From assembly GCF_902463975.1 (NCBI RefSeq), contig NZ_CABQHJ010000036.1, forward strand, positions 1 through 28,546: a DNA stretch of 28,546 nt, read 5' to 3'. The position numbers were made by a program, and so were the translations under genes. This document shows positions 22,840-28,546 of the stretch, piece after piece. Each line of letters opens with the position of its first letter. Position 1 is the first letter of the stretch. This DNA comes from Phascolarctobacterium_A sp902463975. GTDB taxonomy: Bacteria; Bacillota; Negativicutes; Acidaminococcales; Acidaminococcaceae. A model generated the notes under the pieces. The model was given only the letters and a program-made list of their open reading frames with translations, was not told the origin of the DNA and searched no databases.

Positions 22840-22845
22840 ATAAAG

Positions 22846-22886
22846 ACAGCAGCTGCATACTGTGATAGCAGAAAGTACGCTGCTGT
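22846..22886 (+). promoter_or_regulatory. Inverted repeat upstream of the ribose operon
   Basis: ACAGCAGC (22846-22853) and GCTGCTGT (22879-22886) are perfect 8-bp arms separated by 25 bp. The inner sequence can extend the stem through ATACT/AGTA. It lies 8-70 bp before rbsK, without a T-run. It may be a leader hairpin or a regulator site. No clear -35/-10 pair or cre site was found in 22840-22915. Confidence 0.4.
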
Positions 22887-22915
22887 AATAATCCTGAAGA
22901 CAGGAGGTTATAAAT

Positions 22916-23797
22916 ATGTCAAAGATTGTCGTAGTAGGTAGCTGTAATATTGATATTACCGTGGAATGTGACCGCTGGGTGCACCCCGGAGAAACTATTT
23001 TCGGCAACCGCCTGACCGTTTCTCCCGGCGGCAAGGGTGCCAACCAGGCTGTTGCTGCTGCCCGCCTGGGGGCAGATGTTATGATGGTTGGCTGTATCGG
23101 TGATGACGTATATGGTCAGCTGGTGCTGAAGGCTTTGAAGGAAAACAATGTTGATTCCACCTATGTGAAGGTGCTGCCGGGTGAAAACAGCGGTACTGCG
23201 CACATTACCGTAGCGGAGGACGATAACACGATTATCGTTATCAAGGCTGCCAATGACCTGGTATCCCCGTCGCTGATTGATGAAGCGTGGGAGGATATCA
23301 GCAAGGCAGACATGGTGCTTCTGCAGCACGAAATTCCTGCCGCTACCAATGCCTATGTTATTGAAAAATGCGCAGCGCACGGTGTACCTGTGCTGCTGAA
23401 CCCCGCACCTGTTGCTCCGGTGCCGCAGGCTCTGCTGGATAAGATTACTTACCTGACTCCCAACGAGCACGAGGCAGCAACACTGTTTGCCGGTAAGGGC
23501 AAGGCGGATATCCTTGACCAGAACCAGGGCAAGGTAATTATGACGTTGGGCAGCAAGGGTGTTGCCTATGCGGAAAAGGGCCAGGTTATTACTGTTCCCG
23601 GCTTTAAGGTAAAGCCGGTTGATACTACGGGTGCAGGCGACACCTTTAACGGTGCCTTTGCCGTTGCCCGTGCAAATGGCAAATCCATGCAGGAAAGCAT
23701 CAGCTTTGCCAATGCTGCCGCAGCTCTTTCGGTGCAAAAGCTGGGAGCACAGGGCGGTATGCCTTATTTACATGAAGTAGAGGAGATGCTTAAGTAA
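22916..23797 (+). CDS. rbsK: Ribokinase
   Basis: PfkB-family sugar kinase of 293 residues that phosphorylates D-ribose at O5. The N-terminal signature GSCNIDITVECDRWVHPGET and GGKGANQAVAAARLGA bind the sugar. The C-terminal anion-hole/catalytic motif DTTGAGDTFNGA carries the catalytic base D242. The SD is ACAGGAGG, 10 bp before the ATG. First gene of the operon, and its stop shares one base with the rbsD start. The rbsK-D-A-C-B order is that of Bacillus subtilis, but without rbsR at the front. Confidence 0.96.
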   Translation: MSKIVVVGSCNIDITVECDRWVHPGETIFGNRLTVSPGGKGANQAVAAARLGADVMMVGCIGDDVYGQLVLKALKENNVDSTYVKVLPGENSGTAHITVAEDDNTIIVIKAANDLVSPSLIDEAWEDISKADMVLLQHEIPAATNAYVIEKCAAHGVPVLLNPAPVAPVPQALLDKITYLTPNEHEAATLFAGKGKADILDQNQGKVIMTLGSKGVAYAEKGQVITVPGFKVKPVDTTGAGDTFNGAFAVARANGKSMQESISFANAAAALSVQKLGAQGGMPYLHEVEEMLK

Positions 23798-24195
23798 TGC
23801 AAAAGGGTGGAATGTTAAACAGCTCTATTGCGAAGGTGCTGGCTGATTTGGGCCACACCGACACTATCGTTATCGGTGACTGCGGTCTGCCTGTGCCTGC
23901 AGGCGTGCAGAAAATCGACCTGGCTCTGAAGCCGGGAACTCCTTCCTTCCTGGAGGTTGTTGAGGAAGTAGCCAAGAATATGGTTATCGAAAAGGTAGAA
24001 ATTGCAGCGGAAATGGAAGGCAGAAATCCTGCTGTCTACGGCGCTATGAAGCAGCTTTTCACTGAAGAGCAGTGGATTATCGATGCAGACCACGAAGCCT
24101 TCAAGGAGGCAACCAAGCATGCAAAATGCATTATCCGCACCGGCGAAATTACTCCTTTTGCCAATGTGATTCTGCACAGCAATGTTTTCTTTTAA
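23797..24195 (+). CDS. rbsD: D-ribose pyranase
   Basis: Converts beta-pyranose to beta-furanose forms of ribose so that ribokinase can act. It has 132 residues, the usual length. The catalytic His (H20, in LADLGHTD) and D28 (GDCGLPVP) are present, as is the C-terminal GEITPFANVILHSNVFF motif. It overlaps rbsK by one base (TAATG), so translation is coupled. Confidence 0.96.
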   Translation: MQKGGMLNSSIAKVLADLGHTDTIVIGDCGLPVPAGVQKIDLALKPGTPSFLEVVEEVAKNMVIEKVEIAAEMEGRNPAVYGAMKQLFTEEQWIIDADHEAFKEATKHAKCIIRTGEITPFANVILHSNVFF

Positions 24196-24226
24196 AAATT
24201 AGCGTAAGGTAGGAATAAGGAAAAGT

Positions 24227-25708
24227 ATGGAGATTGAATTAAGAAATATCCATAAGGCCTTTGGTTCTAATGAGGTGCTCAAGGGTGTTGACCTGAAGCT
24301 TAAAAGCGGTGAGGTACACGCCCTGATGGGTGAAAACGGTGCCGGCAAATCAACACTGATGAATATCCTGACTGGTATTCACAAGCAGGATAAGGGGCAG
24401 ATTTTTGTCGACGGCAAGGAAATCAGCTTCAAAAATCCTCTGGAGGCAGAAGCTTACGGCATCGCCTTCATCCATCAGGAGCTGAATATCTGGCCGAACC
24501 TGAGCATTCTGGAAAACCTGTTTTTGATGCACAGCGTAACCAATGGCATGGGTATCCTGGATTTTAAGGCTATGCGTGCTATGGCAGAGCAGAAATGCCG
24601 TGAAATTGAAATTGAGCTGCCACTGGATATGGAAGCCGGCGAATGCTCGGTAGGACAGCAGCAGATGACGGAAATCGTCCGTAACCTTCTGCTGGATGCC
24701 AAGGTTGTTATTATGGACGAGCCTACGGCGGCGCTGACCGAAAGAGAAACAGAAAAGCTCTTTGAGGTTATGCGCTCGCTGAAAAAACGCGGTGTAGCAA
24801 TGGTTTATATTTCGCACCGTATGGAAGAGGTTACGCAGAACTGCGACACGATTACCGTTATGCGTGACGGCGTATCTGTGGCAACCAAACCTGTCAAGGA
24901 ATACAGCATGGAGCAGATTGTCCGCGATATGGTTGGACGCTCCATTACGGAATTTTATCCCGACCGCCGCAATAAGCCGGGCGAGGTGTTGCTGGAGGTC
25001 AAAAACTTTGAGCAGCCGGGTGTTTTTCATGATATTAACTTTAACCTGCGCAAGGGCGAGATTTTGGGCTTTGCCGGCCTTATGGGCAGCGGCCGTACCG
25101 AAATCATGCGCGCTGTTTTCGGCGTAGATCCTCATGCAGGCGGCGAGCTGGTTTTCAAGGGCGAGCCTTTGAAGATTACCAAGCCTGAGGATGCTATTAA
25201 GGCGGGTATGGGCTTCGTAACCGAAAACCGCAAAACAGAAGGCCTTATTCTGGACTTCTCCATTTTGCGCAACATTGCTTTGCCAAGTGTTGACAGCTTT
25301 GCCAAAAGCGGTGTCATCAATTTTAATGTTCTTAATAATTTTGCTGATAAAATGGCAAAAAAGCTGGGCGTAAAGACCAGCAGCCTGGACCTTGAGGCCG
25401 GTGCGTTGTCCGGCGGTAACCAGCAGAAGGTGGTTATTGCCAAATGGGTTGGCATGCACCCGGAGGTCATTATTATGGATGAGCCTACCCGTGGTATCGA
25501 CGTAGGTGCAAAACGCGATATATATGAGCTGATGAACGAGCTTACTGCAAGTGGTGTTTCGATTATTATGGTTTCCTCGGAGCTGCCGGAGGTATTGGGC
25601 ATGAGCGACCGCATCGTCGTTGTCCACGAAGGCCGCATTGCCGGCGAGCTGCTGCATGATGAAGCAGACCAGGAAAAAATTATGACACTTGCAACGGGAG
25701 GGCAATAA
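24227..25708 (+). CDS. rbsA: Ribose ABC transporter, ATP-binding protein
   Basis: Cytoplasmic ATPase of 493 residues with two ABC domains, typical of sugar importers of the RbsA/MglA class. The first domain has Walker A GENGAGKST (about 35-43), signature SVGQQQM and Walker B VVIMDEPTAAL. The second has a degenerate Walker A (GLMGSGRTE), signature LSGGNQQK and Walker B VIIMDEPTRGID. This asymmetry is normal for the family. It follows rbsD by 31 bp with an AGGTAGGAATAAGGA SD region and precedes rbsC by 5 bp. Confidence 0.96.
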   Translation: MEIELRNIHKAFGSNEVLKGVDLKLKSGEVHALMGENGAGKSTLMNILTGIHKQDKGQIFVDGKEISFKNPLEAEAYGIAFIHQELNIWPNLSILENLFLMHSVTNGMGILDFKAMRAMAEQKCREIEIELPLDMEAGECSVGQQQMTEIVRNLLLDAKVVIMDEPTAALTERETEKLFEVMRSLKKRGVAMVYISHRMEEVTQNCDTITVMRDGVSVATKPVKEYSMEQIVRDMVGRSITEFYPDRRNKPGEVLLEVKNFEQPGVFHDINFNLRKGEILGFAGLMGSGRTEIMRAVFGVDPHAGGELVFKGEPLKITKPEDAIKAGMGFVTENRKTEGLILDFSILRNIALPSVDSFAKSGVINFNVLNNFADKMAKKLGVKTSSLDLEAGALSGGNQQKVVIAKWVGMHPEVIIMDEPTRGIDVGAKRDIYELMNELTASGVSIIMVSSELPEVLGMSDRIVVVHEGRIAGELLHDEADQEKIMTLATGGQ

Positions 25709-25713
25709 AAATA

Positions 25714-26643
25714 ATGGATGTAAAAGCAATCTTGAAAAAATCCGGTTCCATAATCGGACTTGTTGTGTTGTTTGTGGTTATTTCCTGCCTCAACAGCAGC
25801 TTTATCGACCCCAGCAACCTGAAAAACCTGCTGCGTCAGGTTTCTATCAATGCCTTAATTTCCTTTGGCATGACCTTTGTTATCTTAACCGGCGGTATTG
25901 ATTTGTCCGTCGGCAGTATTCTGGCGCTTTCCAGTGCACTCATGGGCAGCTTTATCAAGGGCGGTATGGATCCTGTATTCGGTATCGTGCTGGCCTGCCT
26001 CATCGGTGCTGTACTGGGCAGTGTCAACGGCCTGGTAATTACCTACGGCAAGGTGGCGCCCTTTATCGCAACCCTGGCGACCATGACCATTTTCCGTGGT
26101 CTGACCTTGGTATATACCAACGGCAACCCTATCAGCAGCCTGTCTGAGGATGACCGCTTCCTTGAATTCGGCCAGGGCTATGTTGCTGGTCTGCCGGGTC
26201 CTGCCATTATGATGCTGATTATGTTTTTCATTTTGTGGTTCATTCTGCACAAAACTCCGCTGGGACGCAAAACCTATGCTGTCGGCGGTAATGAGAAGGT
26301 TTCCTTCATTGCAGGTATCAAAATAAACCGCATTAAAATATTTGCTTATACCGTAACAGGTTTCCTTTGCGGTATGGCAGGCGCAATCCTTACCAGCCGT
26401 CTGAACAGTGCTCAGCCTACTGCCGGCACCGGCTATGAGCTGGATGCTATCGCAGCTGTAGTATTGGGTGGCACCAGTCTTTCCGGCGGTAAGGGCCGCA
26501 TCTTCGGTACCATTATCGGTGCGCTGATTATCGGTACGCTGAACAATGGTCTGAATATCTTAAACGTATCCAGCTTTTACCAACAAGTTGTCAAAGGTAT
26601 TGTAATTTTGCTGGCTGTGCTGATGGACAGAAAGAAAAACTAA
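25714..26643 (+). CDS. rbsC: Ribose ABC transporter, permease
   Basis: Inner-membrane permease of 309 residues with 8-10 hydrophobic helices. The family motifs LTGGIDLSVGSILALSS (about 64-80) and AVVLGGTSLSGGKG (about 246-259) mark the contact region with RbsA and the substrate path. ATG 25714 has GGGAGGG 11 bp upstream. A small hairpin follows the stop and precedes rbsB. Confidence 0.96.
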   Translation: MDVKAILKKSGSIIGLVVLFVVISCLNSSFIDPSNLKNLLRQVSINALISFGMTFVILTGGIDLSVGSILALSSALMGSFIKGGMDPVFGIVLACLIGAVLGSVNGLVITYGKVAPFIATLATMTIFRGLTLVYTNGNPISSLSEDDRFLEFGQGYVAGLPGPAIMMLIMFFILWFILHKTPLGRKTYAVGGNEKVSFIAGIKINRIKIFAYTVTGFLCGMAGAILTSRLNSAQPTAGTGYELDAIAAVVLGGTSLSGGKGRIFGTIIGALIIGTLNNGLNILNVSSFYQQVVKGIVILLAVLMDRKKN

Positions 26644-26658
26644 GCGTGATGCGGACGT

Positions 26659-26680
26659 AAAGCACCGTTCGGTGCTTTTC
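26659..26680 (+). terminator. Intercistronic hairpin between rbsC and rbsB
   Basis: AAAGCACC (26659-26666), loop GTTC, GGTGCTTT (26671-26678) and a short T-run (TTTT). The stem can be enlarged by outer GCGG/CCGC pairing. It may be a leaky terminator or a stabilising stem that sets the level of rbsB relative to rbsKDAC. Confidence 0.55.
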
Positions 26681-26749
26681 AGCCGCAGCCTGCTTAATGC
26701 AAGTTTTTGTTCGCATAGTAATTTCTAATTCCGGGAGGTATTTTCTCAC

Positions 26750-27664
26750 ATGAAAAAAATTTTATTGGTATTAACCTGCATTGTAGCAATGGCTATGATG
26801 ATTGTCGGCTGCGGCGGCAGCGACAAGAAGGATGCTGCAAAAGGCAACGACAAGAAAATCACCGTTGGCTTCTCCGTATCCACTCAAAACAATCCGTTCT
26901 TCGTTTCTCTGGCTAAAGGCGTAGAAGCTAAGGCTAAGGAGCTGGGCGTAACCGTAAAGGTTGTTGACGCTCAGAACGATCCTGCAAAGCAGGCTAATGA
27001 TATTGCTGACCTGCTGCAGCAAAACATCAGCGTTCTGCTGGTTAACCCTGTTGACTCTGATGCAATTTCTACATCCGTAAAGGCTGCCAACAAGGCTAAT
27101 ATCCCTGTTATCTGCCTTGACCGCAGCGCTAACCAGGGCGATGTAGCATGCCTGGTTGCTTCCGATAACGTAAAGGGCGGCGAAATGGCTGCTGATTACA
27201 TTATCAAAAAGCTGGGCGAAAAGGTTAAGGTTGCTGAGCTGGAGGGTATCCCCGGTGCCAGCGCTTCCCGTGAACGCGGCGAAGGCTTCCACAAGCTGGC
27301 TGACAGCAAGCTGACCGTTGTTGCTAAACAGACTGCTGAATTTGACCGCAGCAAGGGCCTGACTGTAGCAGAAAACATGCTGCAGGCTAACCCGGACATC
27401 AAAGCTATTTTCGCTCAGAACGACGAAATGGCTTTGGGTGCAATCGAAGCTGCTAAGAGTGCCGGCAAGCAAATCTTCATCGTTGGCTTTGACGGTACAG
27501 CTGACGGCGTAAAGGCTGTAGAAAGCGGCGCTATGAGCGCTACTATCGCTCAACAGCCGGAAATCATGGGCCAGCAAGGTCTGGAAGTAGCTGTTAAGGC
27601 TGCTAAAGGCGAAAAAGTAGAAGCTAAGATTTCTGCTCCGCTGAAGCTCATCGAAAAGAAATAA
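26750..27664 (+). CDS. rbsB: Ribose ABC transporter, substrate-binding lipoprotein
   Basis: Periplasmic-binding-protein type 1 (peripla_BP_4) of 304 residues. The signal peptide ends in a lipobox (MIVGC, C21), so the protein is lipid-anchored, followed by a Gly/Ser/Lys linker. The ribose-binding core shows GFSVSTQNNPFFVSLAKG, VNPVDSDAI, CLDRSAN, GIPGASASRERGEGF and FAQNDEMALGAIEA, the ligand-contact segments of RbsB. The SD is GGGAGG, 11 bp before the ATG. The last gene of the operon, followed by a strong terminator. Confidence 0.96.
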   Translation: MKKILLVLTCIVAMAMMIVGCGGSDKKDAAKGNDKKITVGFSVSTQNNPFFVSLAKGVEAKAKELGVTVKVVDAQNDPAKQANDIADLLQQNISVLLVNPVDSDAISTSVKAANKANIPVICLDRSANQGDVACLVASDNVKGGEMAADYIIKKLGEKVKVAELEGIPGASASRERGEGFHKLADSKLTVVAKQTAEFDRSKGLTVAENMLQANPDIKAIFAQNDEMALGAIEAAKSAGKQIFIVGFDGTADGVKAVESGAMSATIAQQPEIMGQQGLEVAVKAAKGEKVEAKISAPLKLIEKK

Positions 27665-27704
27665 TAGCCGCTTAATTTATATTAACCTGACAACTTGAAG
27701 CAAT

Positions 27705-27743
27705 AATGCCTCTGCGCGTTCGCGTGGGGGCATTTTGTTTTTT
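27705..27743 (+). terminator. Rho-independent terminator of the rbs operon
   Basis: AATGCC (27705-27710) and GGCATT (27729-27734) close an extended stem with GCGCG/CGCGT pairing above, followed by TTTTGTTTTTT. It lies 40 bp after the rbsB stop. Confidence 0.85.
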
Positions 27744-27820
27744 GGAGGCGGTGGGGCGTGAGGATTTGAGGGGCGTCTGTGATGTGTTGGCGCTGGTGTA
27801 TTGGTTTGGTGTCTTTAGAT

Positions 27821-27931
27821 ACTAATGGCTTTTTTTTATCGCATTTGTCAGACAAGAAAAAATACTTTTCAAAAAGTTCACAAAATCGATTTTTCCCTTG
27901 TCTGACATTTGGGCATTTTTTTGCCATTAGT
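27821..27931. repeat. 111-bp imperfect inverted repeat (MITE-like or structured RNA)
   Basis: The outer arms ACTAATGGC (27821-27829) and GCCATTAGT (27923-27931) are perfect, as are the inner arms TGTCAGACAAG (27846-27856) and CTTGTCTGACA (27897-27907). A further ACTTTT/AAAAGT dyad lies in the centre. Segments between the arms are T-rich on both sides and do not pair. The terminal inverted repeats of about 35 bp and lack of a coding frame suggest a small non-autonomous element. No convincing target-site duplication was seen. Confidence 0.55.
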
Positions 27932-27968
27932 AAAGTGAATCTTCTTTTTTCTATCTTCCTTTTTTTAA

Positions 27969-28082
27969 GCCTATAAAGCAAAAAATCCTGCCGGTGGCAT
28001 CAAGCTGAAATATCTTATCAACGCCCGTCAGAATATCAAAAATGTTGTGGATACGGAGATAGTACCGCTGCTGAACTTCTGA
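27969..28082 (+). pseudogene. Possible remnant of a coding region (C-terminal fragment)
   Basis: A short open frame without a start codon encodes 37 residues with protein-like composition (AGGIKLKYLINARQNIKN, then VVDTEIVPLLNF and a stop). It opens directly after a T-run and TAA at 27966. No family is recognised. It could be the end of a decayed gene or chance. The rest of 28083-28210 shows no gene. Confidence 0.25.
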
Positions 28083-28159
28083 TGCAGGCGCATGTAGCGG
28101 AGCGTTCTGCCGATTGTATATAATTACGTTAGACTGGCAATGCACGCAGGGGAGCGGAA

Positions 28160-28179
28160 GGCAAAGCAAATGCTTTGCC
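28160..28179. repeat. Short perfect hairpin, REP-like
   Basis: GGCAAAGC (28160-28167), loop AAAT, GCTTTGCC (28172-28179). It lies in a GC-richer patch between AT-rich segments, without a T-run. It resembles short extragenic palindromes. Confidence 0.4.
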
Positions 28180-28212
28180 GGTAGCGACTGCACTTCGCAT
28201 AGCAAGCAAAAT

Positions 28213-28257
28213 ACAGTAAAGGCGTTCTACTTAAGTACGGTAGAACGCCTTTACTGT
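28213..28257 (-). terminator. Strong terminator for the Rpn-like gene
   Basis: An 18-bp perfect stem (28213-28230 with 28240-28257; core AAAGGCGTTCTAC) and a 9-nt loop. Reading the minus strand, the stem is followed by ATTTTGC. It lies about 73 bp after the minus-strand stop codon at 28330. On the plus strand it is followed by TTTAG, so weak two-way action is possible. Between it and the gene lies a second dyad, ACTGATTTCA/TGAAATCAGT (28284-28319). Confidence 0.8.
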
Positions 28258-28329
28258 TTAGAGTTCGTATCAAGTTTTAAGTAACTGATTTCATCGTCAA
28301 TCTGCTTGGTGAAATCAGTGTTAGAGTGG

Positions 28330-28546
28330 TTAAGCTTCTTCCTTCAGCTTTTCCACATCAGCGAGAGACAAATTTGTCAGCTCCGCAATATCCTGCAGAG
28401 AATAGCAGCCCTTAGACAGCATGCGTTTAGCAGTAGCAATGTTGGCATTTGTTACGCCCATAGCTTCACCTTTAGCCATGCCTATAGCTTCGCCTTCAGC
28501 AATACCTTCGCGCCGTTCGTCCAACAAACGAGCTTCCATAAGCATA
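28330..28546 (-). CDS. Rpn-family nuclease/putative transposase, C-terminal part (truncated by window edge)
   Basis: Only the last 71-72 residues are in the window; the gene continues to the right. The visible part has a Gly/Glu repeat region (EGIAEGEAIGMAKGEAMG) followed by a helical end (IATAKRMLSKGCYSLQDIAELTNLSLADVEKL). Such an EGxxxGxxEG linker with a C-terminal helix-turn-helix-like segment is typical of Rpn recombination-promoting nucleases (PD-(D/E)XK fold, formerly transposase_31). The nuclease domain itself is not visible, so the family call rests on the tail only. Confidence 0.6.
   Translation of the reverse strand, partial: MLMEARLLDERREGIAEGEAIGMAKGEAMGVTNANIATAKRMLSKGCYSLQDIAELTNLSLADVEKLKEEA

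Noticed and set aside
24350..25729. Minus-strand frame of 459 codons opposite rbsA
   Set aside because: A shadow of a complete rbsA gene, without SD or recognisable domains.
27951..28205. Minus-strand frame of 84 codons downstream of rbs
   Set aside because: It spans a perfect extragenic hairpin (28160-28179), has no SD and no protein-like pattern.
28250..28329. Minus-strand coding-like stretch (TDFTKQIDDEISYLKLD) behind the Rpn-like gene
   Set aside because: Only about 24 codons, in a different frame from the gene and interrupted by the terminator; could be a decayed fragment, but too short to support.

Overview
The window looks like a chromosomal segment from an anaerobic, diderm Firmicute of the class Negativicutes, possibly near Acidaminococcaceae/Phascolarctobacterium; the genus is a guess. 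Three things point there. First, a YadA-type trimeric outer-membrane adhesin carries an S-layer-homology (SLH) domain, a peptidoglycan anchor typical of diderm Firmicutes. Second, the metabolism is strictly anaerobic ([FeFe] hydrogenase, EtfAB with a ferredoxin). Third, ribosome-binding sites and most gene families are of Firmicutes type. No rRNA, tRNA or CRISPR array was seen.

Layout. 1-54: the 3' end of a group II intron (domain V remnant plus domain VI). 101-2542: a PhoP/PhoR-type two-component operon behind a Pho-box-like direct repeat. 2643-4918: ACT-domain protein, UPF0210 protein and endonuclease III in one tightly packed operon. 4919-5539: a long non-coding stretch with a cre-like site, a terminator and a good promoter for the adhesin gene (5540-7822). 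7957-8172: a small charged protein on the minus strand. 8239-8383: a MITE-like element. 8463-12031 (minus): an [FeFe] hydrogenase co-transcribed with an unusual NuoF-tail/GltD fusion. 12314-13693: a sodium:solute symporter. 14369-17779: dnaE. 17915-22839: etfB, ferredoxin, etfA, a small protein, pyruvate kinase and an unknown protein. 22916-27664: ribose operon rbsK-D-A-C-B. 27665-28329: non-coding DNA with a large inverted repeat and several hairpins. 28330-28546: the C-terminal end of an Rpn-like nuclease/transposase gene.

The most interesting part is 13694-14270, between the symporter and dnaE. Two tandem units of about 160 bp each carry an almost identical promoter region (TTGCAA, 17 bp, extended -10) and end in a rho-independent terminator, predicting two RNAs of about 90 nt with no open frame. 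Converging on the second is a 28-residue, single-membrane-span peptide gene with a near-perfect Shine-Dalgarno (SD) sequence that can be sequestered, and its own strong promoter. This has the architecture of a type I toxin-antitoxin locus (holin-like/TxpA/BsrG type). In addition, both small RNAs and the peptide mRNA leader share a GGACAA...UUGCC 5' hairpin, and the terminator loop of the second RNA is complementary to the peptide's SD sequence. The function is inferred, not shown.

How the genes fit together. Ribose enters through RbsABC, is tautomerised by RbsD and phosphorylated by RbsK; pyruvate kinase lies in the operon just upstream. Fermentation electrons can be handled by EtfAB/ferredoxin and by the hydrogenase, whose partner subunit offers an NAD(P)H-linked FAD module.
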